A DNA stretch of 64,000 nucleotides from Eustoma russellianum (lineage: Eukaryota > Streptophyta > Magnoliopsida > Gentianales > Gentianaceae): positions 30,358,870-30,422,869 of the forward strand of contig AP025048.1 in NCBI GenBank assembly GCA_036186865.1, in the 5' to 3' direction. Shown one piece after another: positions 12,758 through 24,463 of the stretch; position 1 is the stretch's first letter, and each line of letters begins with the position of its first letter. A program made the position numbers and the translations under genes. The notes beneath the pieces are model-generated. The model was not told the origin of the DNA. It did no database searches and saw only the letters and a list, made by a program, of their open reading frames with translations.

Positions 12758-12792
<35 letters not shown>
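10333..12792 (-). repeat. Element B: 3' LTR (truncated by the LINE junction)
   Basis: It aligns base for base over long stretches with 21635-24100, the 5' LTR of B. It starts on the plus strand with TGTCGGACCTGAAAGG, the complement of the LTR 3' end. It carries two near-perfect palindromes (11712-11736, 11845-11872), the 20-bp palindrome CTTATATCATATGATATAAG (12614-12633) and ends in an (AT)16 run at 12761-12792, where LINE sequence begins. The outer 360 bp present in the 5' LTR are missing. Confidence 0.88.
12761..12792. repeat. (AT)16 microsatellite at the B/LINE junction
   Basis: An uninterrupted AT run of 32 bp. The 5' LTR of B has a shorter AT run at the same place (24079-24099), so it is an LTR-internal microsatellite that became a deletion breakpoint. 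Confidence 0.9.
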
Positions 12793-12794
<2 letters not shown>

Positions 12795-13241
12795 CAGAAA
12801 GGATAAATTTTATTATGCCTCACTTATGGTGGAGGGAAACCATATTACAATGTTTGTCAATGAAGGCAAAATGAAAGTATAACGAACATATAATTCGAAG
12901 TCTCCAATCATATATGATATGCCGCATTAAAACCTTGCCAAGTAAAACCACCCTTGTGGATAAAACCTTGACGAAGGAAAAAGCGTACATATTTATATGA
13001 TTGGTGTTATTACATGAGCATAAAAAAGATATCTTTCGAGAGTCCGAAAGTTGAAAGTGTGGAACGCGATCGGTTTGCTTGATCCACCAAAATATGTAGC
13101 TCCATTGTTGTTGTTGCACCCAGATTCCATGCACAAACACAGCATAGGATTAGTAAAATGATAAAATCTATAAGATGCAGCAGCAATAGCATGGGAGTTG
13201 AAACAAATATCAGCAAATTCAGCAATGCAAAAATTACCCTG

Positions 13242-13269
13242 GTTACCCATATTCACTGATATGGGTAAC
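13242..13269. repeat. Hairpin 2 in the LINE 3' UTR
   Basis: GTTACCCATAT pairs with ATATGGGTAAC (11 perfect pairs) around the six-base loop TCACTG. Confidence 0.75.
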
Positions 13270-13348
13270 AAGATTATATGACAAGTTGGTCGTGCAAGAA
13301 ATATGACGCAATGTAGAAGTGTAATGTGGAGAATAATGCGTACCCACA

Positions 13349-13374
13349 TTGCCCATATCTGATGATATGGGCAA
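13349..13374. repeat. Hairpin 1 in the LINE 3' UTR
   Basis: TTGCCCATAT pairs with ATATGGGCAA (10 perfect pairs) around the loop CTGATG. It differs from the hairpin at 13242 by paired changes in the stem (TAC/GTA versus TGC/GCA), as if the stem were kept. Confidence 0.75.
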
Positions 13375-13383
13375 CAACACTGA

Positions 13384-16300
13384 TCAAGAGTTGTATCCAT
13401 GCCTAATATGTGGGGTATTTTCAGTATGATAGCTAGCTCGAACTAGCGGCGGAAGTGCAGCAACTGTTGTGAATATTGTAAGGTGTTGATGAGCCTGACC
13501 ATGTTGTGCTAGAAAGTGAGCTGGTTGATTTGCCTCCCTAGGTATGTATGTTAGCTCCGAAGCCGTCGAAATTAATAGATTTCTGAATACAAAAGAGTGT
13601 TGATGACTTGGGTTAAGAATCATTGAAATGACTCCCTGCGCATCCACCTCAATATCCATAGGACCCCAATGCGTAGCAAAGTATAAGTAACTGAGATATG
13701 CTGCTTGAAACTCTGCATCGGCTGGTGAAGAAAGTGGAAGGTGAAATGCTATTGCCCCTAAGAAAGCGCCATTACTGTCTCGTAAGATTGCTCCAGCTAC
13801 TGCTGAGTGCTTCCCGTGTGCTGCATCCGTGTTTAGTTTCAACCTACCCGGTGGAGGGTGAGTCCATTTAACTATTCTGCATCTTGGAATGCTGAGGTGT
13901 GGACTTAATCCGAGAGCTATCAGCCCATAGTCTGAGTGTGCGAATTTTTTGCCTTTTTGTGCGGATGTCCAATCACATATTCCACGGCGTATGGTTTCCA
14001 CCACAGAAGATCTTCTCCATAGTCCCTCCCCATACATGATGGAGGTATAACACTTCCATAATTCCCAAACAATGTAAGAGGGTGCAACAATTCGCAATAT
14101 GCCTTTAAGTGTAGTACCTTTGGTTGACATCCACCATTGCATGAGCTGCTGTTGTATTGTTCGCGCAGTAATGTTTGGACCATCCAAATACGCGGCAAAG
14201 GTTTGCCAAATATCTTGAACTTCAGAACATCCTAAGAACACATGATCTGATGAGATTTGTGATACTAGACAAAATGGGCATCTAGACGGATGAATGCAAA
14301 CAAACTTTTGCAGATTCTCTGGTAGAAGGACTGCATTTTGATATAAACGCCATAAGAATAACCGAATATTTGGAGGTATGTGCTTGTTCCATATATATTT
14401 GTATGAGACTCGAGTATTCCGGACATGACGTACTTGCTCATATGCTGCTCGTATAGTGTAGTGTTCCGCGTCTATACTATGAGCACAAAACTGGTGAATT
14501 CTGCATATTCTTTTCCAAACTGGTGAATCCGTAATCCGTATGTCATAGGAATTTCGGTTAGCATATCGAGAATGAAGGAATTTACTCCACAAAGAATTGT
14601 TTTGTTGATATTTCCACCATAATCTGCAAGAATAAGCGGACTGAAGATCTTCAAGTTTCCTTATTCCCAGACCTCCCTCAACTGTTGGCCCAAAGAGTAG
14701 CTCACTTGAAACCCAAGAATGTCTAGTTTGATCGGAAGTGCTTCCCCAGAAGAACTTAACCATCCATCTCGTGATAGAGCGAAGTAAACTTTGAGGCAAC
14801 TTACAAGCAGATATGATATGTAATGGGATGGAAGCCAAGATATGTTTGATCAAGGTCAAGCGACCAGCGTGATTGAGGAATTTATTTTGCCACATAGATA
14901 ATTTAGCTTGAATTGACGAGAGTAGGCTTGCGAAATGTGAGACCCTTTCTTTGCCTCTGTGCAATTAGACCCCTAAGTATTTGATTGGCAAAGACATTGA
15001 TGTCATGTGTAGTCGCTGTTCCATTCTGCTAATCTGAGCAGTTGATAAATATGCTGCTGGAACAAAGTGACTCTTTTGAAAATATACCGCTTGTCCAGAT
15101 GTCGCTTGATATAGCTCCAAGAATTTTCTGAATTTGATCAAGTTATGCAATCCACCATTGATGAATACTAGAAGGTCATCCGCAAATGCCAAATGGGAGA
15201 TTGTTTTGGATCTTCCTGCAATAAAAGGCTTTATGACACCTCGCGTAACTAAGGAATTAAGGCCCCTTGAAAATGCCTCTGAAGCTAGGATGAATAATAT
15301 TGGAGACAAAAGGTCTCCTTGCTTAACCCCACGTGATGGCTGAAAAAAACCTACAGGGACGCCATTGATCAAGATTGAGATGTATGTGCCTTTGAGATTA
15401 TTAAATATAAGATTTATACATCTGCTGGAGAATCCAAATTTTGCTAGAAGTTTCGCAAGAAATGTCCAGTTAACTCTATCAAAAGCCTTCATCATGTCCA
15501 GCTTGATTATTGCATTTGAACCTCTTACTTTTGTTTGCTGCAAGTGAACCATCTCACGAGCCAGGAGAATCTGGTCAGAAATGTCACGGCCCTTAACAAA
15601 ACCCGCTTGTTCTTCCGTAATGAGCTTTTGCAGAAGGGGTTGTATGCGGGTTGCAATAATACGTGTGGCCAATTTAGATATGAAATTTGCAAGGCTAATG
15701 GGTCTGTAATCAGAGAATGTACGTAGTTTAGGTGTCTTTGGCAACAACACGATTAATGTACTTCCCATTGCTTTTGGCATGGGGAGGCCAAGAAAAAACT
15801 CCTGCATGGCTTTGTGAACATCCTTTTGAATTATATCCCAGCAAGTGCAAAAAAACTAACCATTATATCCATCTGGGCCAGGTGCACTTTTGGGATCTAG
15901 AGTCCAAACTGCCTCCTTTACCTCAGCCTGAGTTGGCAAGACTGTCAACTGTTGATTATCCGATCCCGTTACAAGCTGCGGAATGTATTGTAGAATAGTT
16001 TCATCCTCAGAAATAGGCTCCGCTGCAAATAAATGTTTATAATATGATTCTGCCGCCTGCTGAATTCCTTGCTGGGTGTCAATGACTGTACCATTCACAT
16101 CATATATTTTGGTGATGGTTTGCCTTATATTGCGATCCCGCACAATGTTGTGGAAAAAGGAGGTGTTGGCATCTCCTTCAGCAATCCATTTTTGTCGTGC
16201 TTTCTGAGACCAAAATAAAAGTGTTTTGTGCTCCACTAATTTGTATTCAGCCCGCACTGCGTGATATTTTGTGCGTGTCTCTGGCGAAGGGTGAGCATCA

Positions 16301-16957
16301 AAGGCTGCCTCACTGTATTTGAGTTCCTGCTCCAAATGTGATGGATGATCAAAAATATTTCCAAACACTGAGACGTTCCACTTTTGTAAATCTTTTTTCA
16401 GCGCTTGCAGCTTGTTATATAGCCCTCGCATTCCACCGGTTGTGGGATACGAATCCCATGTTGCCTTAACAAATGCATGAAATTCCTGATGCTCTACCCA
16501 CATATTCTGAAAACGAAAAGATTTCGGACCTTTGAAAGATGTTAGCGAAGATTTCAGGAGCAGCGGTGCATGATCAGATGTCAAGCGTGGAAGATGCTTA
16601 ACACGCAAATTAGGAAACAGATTGTTGTATGACTCGGAACAAAGCATACGATCTAGCCGTCTTCGAACTATACCAAGGCCACGACCACTTGGCCAAGTAA
16701 AAGCAGATCCTTCATATGGAATATCTATTAACTCACATGATGCCACACAATCACTGAAGTCTTCCAACGAAGATAGCGATGGGGTAGAAATGCCATCATG
16801 CTCTGCTACTGACAAGAAAGTGTTAAAGTCTCCACCAATTAACCATGGCTCATTGTGGGTGTCATGGTGACATTGTAATGAATGCCATAACCTACGATGA
16901 TCAGTTACAGTATGCATTCCATAGACTGGTGTGAACCACATCACAACTTCTGTGCCT
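13384..16957 (-). pseudogene. LINE ORF2: endonuclease, reverse transcriptase, RNase H
   Basis: Read on the minus strand. The C-terminal half of an apurinic-type endonuclease is present with GGDFN, FTWPSG, RRLDRML and SDHAP motifs (about 16860-16540). Reverse transcriptase follows, with GPDGYNG at its start, the RPISL region, FVKGRDISD, GVKQGDLLSP and the catalytic FADD (about 15175-15190). A zinc-binding RVT region with CPFC...H...C lies near 14280, and RNase H near 13850-13440 with LNTDAA, an E in AEFQAAYL and DIEVDAQG. Only two in-frame stops break about 1190 codons: TAG at 15856-15858 and TAA at 14965-14967. The LINE is therefore fairly young, but with no intact N-terminus or ORF1 it is not autonomous. 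Confidence 0.93.
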
Positions 16958-19594
16958 ACAATCTGCATCGGTATACACATGCAAGTCAAATTCACAATCT
17001 TTATCATACCAAATTCTTAAAGTGGGGGTGTACTTAATATAGCTAAATATTCTTTTCACCACATTATAATGAGACACTTTAGGCTGACTTTGAAAACGTG
17101 CACACATACACACACTGAACATGATATCTGACCTACTAGTAGTAAGATAGAGCAAAGAACCAATCATAGACCTATATAAAGCATTATCAAAGTCCTTTCC
17201 ATGTTCATCTTTATCTAGTTTACTGGTGACGCTCATAAGGGTGGGGGACGGTTTTAGGTTCTCAAAATTAAACTTTTTAATCATGTCATTTACATATTTC
17301 ACTTGACTTATATGTATACCTTTACTCGTTTGTTTAATTTGCAAGCCAATAAAGTAATTCAATTCACCAACCATAGACATTTCAAACTCGGATTTCATGC
17401 AAGTTCCAAACTCTTCAACAAGTTTATGAGATGTAGATCCAAAAATGATGTCATCAACATAAATTTGAATGATTAGTAAATCCAATTTATCTTGTTTCAA
17501 GAATAGGGTGCTATCTATTGTGCCTCTTTTAAAACCATTTTCTAAAAAAAAAGTAGCAAAACGATCATACCACGTCCTAGGTGCTTGCTTTAAACCGTAT
17601 AATGCCTTCTTTAATTTGTACACGTGATTAGGTTATTTCAAATATTCAAAACCAGGTGGTTGTTTCACGTATACTTCTTCTTGTATAAAGCCATTTAAAA
17701 ATGCACTTTTCATGTCCATTTGATAAAGTTTAGAACCTTTCATGCAAGCAATAGCAAGTAAAAGTTGTATGGCTTCTAAACGTGCTACGGGTGCAAATGT
17801 TTCGTCATAGTCTATTCCTTCTTCTTGATTATATCCTTGTGCTACAAGTCTAGCCTTGTTTCTAACAACTTTACCTTCTTCATTTATTTTCTTTTTGAAC
17901 ACTCACTTTGTGCCTATTATAGTCTTATCTTGTGGTCGTGACACTAAATCACATACATCATTTCTTACGAATTGATTAACATCATGCATAGCATCAATCC
18001 AAGAAGAATCACTCAAAGCATCAAACACATTTTTAGGTTTAATTTCAGATATCATAGCATGAAATTGGTTTATTTCATCTGGATTTATTCTTCTACGTGG
18101 TCGCACACCGTGAGTAATGTCGCGTATAATGAGATCGTGTGGGTGATCCCTATGCCATCTTGGTTGATTATTCTCTACATTCTCATGCATTTCTAAGTGA
18201 TCATGCATCTCTAGTGTGTTTACTTCATCATGCGCGCCATCATCATCTAACATGGGTTTTAATTCAAAATCATCGTCATATTCTTTATCTTTTTCAACCT
18301 TACCATATTCATTAATTTCACATGAATGGATTTTAAAATTTGTCTAGTGATGGGATCATAACATCTATATGCTTTTGAATTCACAGAATATCCAACAAAA
18401 AGGCATTCAATTGATTTTGATTCAAATTTATCTAAATTATCTTTTGTATTCAAAACAAAACATTTGCAACAAAACACACGAAAGTAATCAATTTTAGGCA
18501 TGCGATCATTTACTATCTCGTAAGGCGTTTTATTTATTTTCTTTCTAATTGACAAGCGATTCACTATATGCATGCACAATTTACGGCTTCTGCCCACAAA
18601 AATCTAGGCAATTTATTTTCACACAACATTGTTCTAGCGATTTCTTGTAGTGTCCTATTCTTCTTTCTACTACTCCATTTAGTTGTGGAGTTCTAGGTGG
18701 TGAAAACTCGTGTTTGATTCCTTTTTCTTCGCAAAAAGCAATCATGTCCTTGTTTTTAAATTCACCACCTCTATCGCTTCTAATCTTTTTCATATTTAAA
18801 CCATATTCATTTTCAAGTTGTTTTATTAGTTTCGCAATCTCAATGGCACTATCATCTTTATTTGCAAGAAATAAAGTTCAAGTATAGCGAGAAAAATCAT
18901 CAACGATAATGCATGCATAATGATGTCCACCGAGACTCTTAGTGCGACTAGGACTAAACAAGTCAATGTGTAATAATTCTAAAACTCTAGACGTGCTAAT
19001 TTCATTTTTGGGTTTAAGTGATTCGCGTGTTTGTTTGCCTTTAATACAAGATTCACACAACTGAAAGTTGTCTAAATCAAGCTTAGGCAATCCTCGTATT
19101 CGGTTCTTTCGTTGACGTTTTTCAAGTGTAGAAATGCCAATGTGTCCTAAACATCTATGCCACAAATTAACATTAGGTTCATTCGATATAAAACACTTAA
19201 CCTTAGCGTTTAACATGTCATCCATAGAAAGCGTAAAAATATTTCTTTCCCTTTTTCCTTTTAATACTATTTCTCCATTTTTATTTATTATGTTGCAATA
19301 TGGATGAGTAAAATACACATCAAAGCCGTTGTCAATAAACTGTGAGATGCTAAGAAGATTATAGGATAGATTACTTACCAAGAAGACGTTGGAGATTTGA
19401 AGAATGCTTGGGCTTCCGATTGTACCTTTTCCGATGATTCTTCCTTCATTGTTGTCTCCAAATATCACCGATCCGTCTTTTGTGACCTTCTTCAACTTTG
19501 AAAACAAGCTCAGGTCACCCATCATGTGCCTCGAGCAACCACTGTCAAGGAACCACTTGATAGATTTGTCCTTTGATGTATGAGTTCCCTGCAA
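16958..19594 (-). pseudogene. Element B pol: protease, integrase, reverse transcriptase, start of RNase H
   Basis: On the minus strand, in order: aspartic protease with WFLDSGCSRHM (about 19560-19520); GAG-pre-integrase zinc region with LWHRCLGHIG and CESCIKGK; integrase core with IDLFSPSR, RSDRGGEF and a VERR motif; reverse transcriptase with KSAFLNGFIQEE, ALYGLKQAPRTWYDRF and the catalytic YVDD (17449-17462); and the opening of RNase H with YDKDCEFD, where LINE L begins. Breaks include a stop at 18878-18880 (tryptophan codon to TGA in context), frameshifts near 18640, 18590 and 18300, a stop at 17900-17902 (again tryptophan to TGA) and a stop at 17633. The gene is dead. The protease frame begins just after an acceptor-like TTGCAG (19594-19589). 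Confidence 0.92.
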
Positions 19595-19652
19595 TGTACA
19601 ACAATGATTTAGGCACCCTTTTAATTTTGGGTCCTTACGAGTTAGTTATTCA
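19589..19652 (-). other. Element B: all-frame stop and acceptor-like spacer between gag and pol
   Basis: On the minus strand gag ends at TGA (19652-19650). TGAATAACTAA gives stops in all three frames. About 60 bp later comes TTGTACATTGCAG, after which the protease frame is open. The distance from the gag stop to the first base after CAG (64 nt) is identical in element F. See findings. Confidence 0.6.
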
Positions 19653-21582
19653 CCTCTTAGTAAAAGTACCTTCCGGTACCCATACTTGGGTGATCCTTCA
19701 CAGTCGAGCAAATGGTAAGAATGTAGATGAAGGAGCAACATAGTAGACATGGGGTGAGAAAGCATTAGGCCTTTGGCCGAGAATCCCCTTATGCGCATCA
19801 TATGGTGTGCGTTTTTGATATGTTCTAGTGTTAGTGTGCATAGTACGTGATCTAGATGCATGGAATGAATGTCGTGTATGTATCAATGGTTTCTTCTCAT
19901 ATCTATACGGTACATAATTATATTTTGCATGATATGTAGAAGAAGCATGACGAGATGAAGGGAGAGGGGGTGTTTGCGTCATCTTAGGCGCCATATATGC
20001 CTTAGGTGTGTCTACTTTCTTAAACAAAACGAATTTGGTTGGTCTAACTGATGCTTCGTTTGTCTCAATGTATCCTAATCCGGTTTTATCACTATCATGT
20101 TTTTGTGATAGAACAATGCGATCTAGCATATTAGTTCCCGTGCCAAATTGTTTCATCATTTTCTCTAAATCCGTATTCCTTGATTTCAAATTTGAAATCT
20201 CGGATTTCATTTCATTATTATGTGTAGTCAATGATGTGATCTTTGATTTTAATGCATTGATGATGCATGACGACTCTTCTTTTGAATCGTTTAATTGAGA
20301 AACAAGATTCGTGCTAGAAGATTCTAACAGCCTCTTGTCTTCAATTAATCGTTTCTTTTCTTTTGCGAGAGTCTTGGTGAATTTGTGTAGTTCTAAATAT
20401 TGACTAAAAAGATCATCATATGAAGGTTCAGAATCAGAGCCAGAATCAGAAGATACCTCGTTTGATGCTTTGGATACAAAGCATACTTGTGTTGTCTCCT
20501 GTTCTGTATCAGTCTCAGAGTCGGATGTGTCACTCCAAGTGGAGGCCTTGAGAGCTCTTCTCCTTTGTTTAGGTTCTGAGACGAGTCTAGTTTTGGTCTG
20601 ATCCTTGTCAAGGTGTTTATTTGTTTGTTTGTCCTTGTTAGGGCAGTCATAAGATAAATGTCCAAGTTTCCCATTCATAGTATTTCACGTCCTTGTCATT
20701 TGCTTTATTTTTATTTCTTTTAGTGAAAGTAGCCTTAGGTTTGTTTTTAAATGACTTTCTCATGAATTTTCTCAAACCTTTAGCCAATAGTATTAAGTCA
20801 TCATTATCTGATTCGGAATCACTATCATCTACGTGATCGGAAGAAGTAGAGACGTATTCATTTGATTTAGAAGCAATAGTCTTACCTTGTTTCGACGTTG
20901 ATTCCGATTTCCTTAAAGTGAGTTTGTTTTCATATACCTTTAGTGATCCAATTAGTTCCTCCATTTTTATTGATTTGGTTTCTTTGCTTTCATCTATAGC
21001 TGTCACTTTAAGGTCCCATTCGGATGGAAGACTTCGTAGTACCTTTTAGAACTTTTCCTGCGTAGAGAAAGCTTTGCCAAGAGACTCAAGAGAATTATAA
21101 ATGATAGTCAAGTGTAGATCCATATCAACAATAGACTCATTTGGCAATAATTTAAAGGACTCAAGTGTGGACATAAGCATATTAATCTTGGACTCCTTTA
21201 CTTGGCTAGTCCCTTCATGTTTCATCTCAAGAATTCTCCACATTTCTTGAGCACTAGAGCAATTAGACACATAGCTAGATTCACTTTTACCTAGCCCATT
21301 TAAGAGTAATTGCATGGCTCTAGCATTCATGCTTAGTTTTTTTTTGTCATCACTAGTATATTCTTGTTTTGGCTTTACAACCTCTAGTGTGACACCATCT
21401 ATAGTAGATAATTTTGAAGGAACAAATGGACTGTCTTCTATGATGGACCATAGATGGATATCAATAGCCATAAGAAAAAGTTTCATTATTAACTTCCATT
21501 GAATAAAGGACTCACTATCAAAAAGAGGAGGCCTTTGACTAGACATACCTTCTTGCTCGGTTTTGAAGCTAGTGATTGCCAT
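19650..21582 (-). pseudogene. Element B gag
   Basis: Capsid/nucleocapsid precursor on the minus strand. The start ATG (21582-21580) follows the primer-binding site by about 40 bp, as in F and H. The N-terminal part has RPPLFDSESFIQWK and a UBN2-type region (NGLGKSESSYVSNCSSA...EMKHEGTSQVKESK). A frameshift occurs near 21040. The zinc knuckle near 20690-20650 is broken: its first cysteine is tyrosine and a 2-base loss shifts the frame, after which KLGHLSYDCPNK is read in another frame. The C-terminal half (20678-19700) is a long lysine/glutamate-rich segment with a coiled coil around LAKEKKRLIEDK, then a basic RTYQKRTPYDAH region. A late frameshift is suspected near 19700. Homologous to the gag of H, the best preserved copy here. 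Confidence 0.9.
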
Positions 21583-21620
21583 CTCACTTAGATCGTTGGA
21601 TCTTCTTGTTGTGAGTCTGC

Positions 21621-21632
21621 ACTCTGATACCA
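21621..21632 (-). promoter_or_regulatory. Primer-binding site of element B
   Basis: The minus strand reads TGGTATCAGAGT, the complement of the initiator tRNA-Met 3' end with one mismatch, two bases inside the 5' LTR end. Confidence 0.9.
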
Positions 21633-21634
21633 CT

Positions 21635-24458
21635 TGTAGGACCTGCAAGGCACCACTAGAAGGGAGGGGGGTTGAATAGTAGGTGCGGAAAATTTAGTTT
21701 TTAAAATGTTTTTGATCCAAAAACCCAACTTCTGAAAACAGTTTCTGTTTTCAGGACCTATTTTGCAACGTTTGAAAAACTAGGTTACATGCTTTCAAAA
21801 ATTCTAAAATTTGGAGATATTTTCGTCTCAGATGTTCTGAGTATCTCCTAAAAATTTCAGGTCAAAATTCAACCTTTAATCCCTTGAAATATCGTTTGTG
21901 GTCAGATTGCGCAAATCTGCCAGAAACGGTAGTCTGACTTGAAAAATTTATTCCGATTAAACCGTGGCTCCAAAGGGTCTGAAAATTTAGTGACAAAACC
22001 CTTAATATGTTTATTTAATTGGGTTGAAGCATTTTTGAAAAAATTTGTTTGGGAAGTATGTCAAATACGTTCAATGTCTCAATTTTTGCAAGTCTGAAAA
22101 TCAGACTGCACTAGTCTCAGAACTCTTGACGTGTGAATGACTTATACTTGTCCAAAAGGATTGAAACTTGCACCAAATGAAACTTAAAACACGTGGCTAT
22201 GTTTCTATAAATTTTTATGATTTTTGAAATTTGTTTGATATTTTTACTACTACAATGAAAATGATGCACATTGAAGGAAACTGAAAGTAAAGTGCTGAAA
22301 AGTAGAGAGCACAAGGAATTTTATACTGGTTCGGTTAAATTAACCTACTCCAGTCTTCGAGGACACCTTCATCGGTTATCACTAAACAAAATAACACCTT
22401 ACCACACAGGGTTGATGGAGTTACACACCAACTCCAACCCTTTACAATCCAAACAAGCAATCACAATCATAACGAACACCACCACCGAGCGGATGAAGGT
22501 TTGATCACACCTTGATCAACCTTTCACAATAATAGGGCGTGTATGGTGGTATGAATAAAGCCTATACAATGTATTTGAATGTAGATAAAATAGGCTTTGA
22601 GAGAGAAAGAGAAGAAAGAAATGTAGAAAAAGAGAGTATAGAAAACGTTTTGCACTCTTGAAATTCTAAGACTTGTCTTATGTTTGATTTACTCTTCTTC
22701 TCTTCCTTTTATGTCAATATGGCCACCCAGTCTAGGGGTTATATCCCCCTTGGAAATTCTCTTTTAAGTCCTTGGAAGAATGCTTTGTATAATTGTGACA
22801 TCAACTTGTTTACTTGGCAACACTTCATTGGATGATCATCTTGGCCTCGCTTATTTGGCACTCCTTGATTGTTTTGTCATCATTTGATGACTGTACAAAT
22901 CTGAAAATTATACTTAAAACATGTGCCAAATTAGTGTTTAAAACATAGCCAAATATCACATAATTAATCCCACAAAATTTTCCAAGAAAATTGTCTCCAT
23001 TATTACTCATAAAAATCGGCCACCACCTTTCATCACATTCTAAAATTTTCAGCATTTGCTAAATCTCAAGACTTCAAATTATTTCCATAGTATCATCAAA
23101 TCAATCCATTGAAATTTAAGAGCAAATTAATCATCATTTAGCACAAAAACGGCCACCTTGATTAACACATGCTGAATTTTCAGCATGTGTTACATTTGTA
23201 ACAAAGTTTAAAACATTACCTTGTGTAGCTTCCTCCATTATGTCACTAAAGTTGTATAATCCATTCTTCACCAATCAAGATGCCAACTAATCTCCACATA
23301 GGCTCCACTAAGCGGCTCTAGGCATGTGACTAAGCTTGAACATGTGCTGAATTATTTTTGAAAAGTTTGTAAAATAGTGCACAATAATTATACACATATG
23401 GTATATTCCAATCAGCCCTAAATTGATTTTTCTAGAACACTTTAGTATGTATTGAATATGTAAAAAGTTTCTAGATACATGTTACATGTCATGCCAAAAA
23501 CGTTCCATTTGTCGTGTTCGTAGAAAACCGAATTTTTGACTTTTGTCGATTAAGAGATTTTTCTCCGATTAAATTCAAACATTTTGCACATGTTATATAT
23601 ATTATGTCACACATAATATACATAGAATAACTTGAACATTCAGCTCTAAAGGCTGAAGTAAGTGGCACCCCATGTGCTTTAAACTTTGAATTTGAAATCT
23701 CCACAATTTGGCCTTAATTGGGGATGATTTGTGTGTGCTAACATGGAATGATTTTATGGCTGAATATACCATGTAAGCCACGAAATTTGTGGTCATTTTT
23801 GAAGTGTAGGGGCTGTCCATCTATATATGGAAAGTACGTGACACGTTGGCGAAGTTTCGATTGTCACCCGATACGACAATTTTTGGTTTAGAACCTTGGA
23901 ACGTGTCGTAATAATTTTGTCATCACCATGACTTATATCATATGTTATAAGACCTGAATATACTTATAAATATGAGGTAAGTATAGTGGTGTGACGTTAA
24001 CATACGTTCGTAAAATATATAACGTGTCGGTAGTACGTTGGAATATATGTGTATAGTGCTTTTTTAAAAAAAATCTGAATATATATATATATATATATAA
24101 ACGTGTGATAGGAGGTGGGAGAAGACTTTGCATTCTTCAATTTGTTGCCTTTATGCTTTTCCAAATATATCTCCATTTAACGAACTACTTAGCTCATTTA
24201 ACTAAGTACTTCACTTAATGAACTAGTTTAGTTCATTAATGGAGGCACCTGAAAATAGTTCAAACACAACAAATGTTTGCCATTTGACGTAAGCTTTAAA
24301 GATTCATGGCTTGTTAGTACGGCAACATTATATATAAGCTATATAAGGAAGGTTTATTGCAAAAACGTGTCAAGTTATAGAATATATCATGCATTTATTT
24401 AGCACACGTTATTTAAATCATGCATATTTGTGAATCACTCAAACCCTTTTTCTCAACA
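21635..24458 (-). repeat. Element B: 5' LTR (2824 bp)
   Basis: On the minus strand it runs from TGTTGAGAAAAAGGG (24458) to CCTACA (21635). It is highly similar to 10333-12792. It contains a perfect palindrome with 13-base arms (23164-23191), a degenerate one near 23034-23058, the 20-bp palindrome with one change (about 23933-23952), an AT run (24079-24099) and the TTAATGAACTA inverted repeat near 24220. Small open frames inside are repeated in the other LTR and are not genes. Confidence 0.9.
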
Positions 24459-24463
24459 GCAAT
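24459..24463. other. Target-site duplication of B, right copy
   Basis: GCAAT directly follows the LTR end and equals 10328-10332. Confidence 0.85.

Larger units (their letters stand above)
12793..13383 (-). mobile_element. 3' untranslated region of LINE L with two hairpins
   Basis: Non-coding sequence after the RNase H stop. It holds two related stem-loops close to the coding end (13242-13269 and 13349-13374), both built on CCCATAT/ATATGGG arms. The expected terminal A-tail is absent. Short open frames here overlap each other in several frames and are not believed. Confidence 0.7.
12793..16957 (-). mobile_element. Element L: L1-type LINE, 5'-truncated
   Basis: A non-LTR retrotransposon on the minus strand. 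It begins inside the endonuclease domain (no ORF1), runs through reverse transcriptase, a zinc-binding RVT region and RNase H, and ends in about 590 bp of 3' untranslated sequence. Its 5' side joins B's RNase H region at about 16957; its 3' side joins the (AT)n of B's 3' LTR at 12793. No poly(A) tail or target-site duplication is visible, because the two flanks come from different parts of B. The simplest history is insertion into B's RNase H followed by a deletion from the LINE tail into B's 3' LTR. Confidence 0.88.
10333..24458 (-). mobile_element. Element B: SIRE/Maximus-like copia retrotransposon
   Basis: B is a 14.1-kb insertion on the minus strand flanked by GCAAT on both sides (10328-10332 and 24459-24463). 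Its order on the minus strand is 5' LTR (24458-21635), primer-binding site, gag, protease, integrase, reverse transcriptase, start of RNase H, then LINE L, then the 3' LTR (12792-10333). Loss of the rest of RNase H, the 3' spacer and about 360 bp of the 3' LTR coincides with the LINE. The SIRE/Maximus assignment rests on the large gag with a coiled coil, the long purine-rich 3' spacer of relatives, and reverse transcriptase wording such as EFEMSMVGELNYFIGL; it is a family-level judgement. Confidence 0.9.

Noticed and set aside
12820..13400. Minus-strand open frames of 71-135 codons after the LINE RNase H
   Set aside because: They overlap each other in several frames and cover the hairpins of the LINE 3' UTR; no domain is visible.
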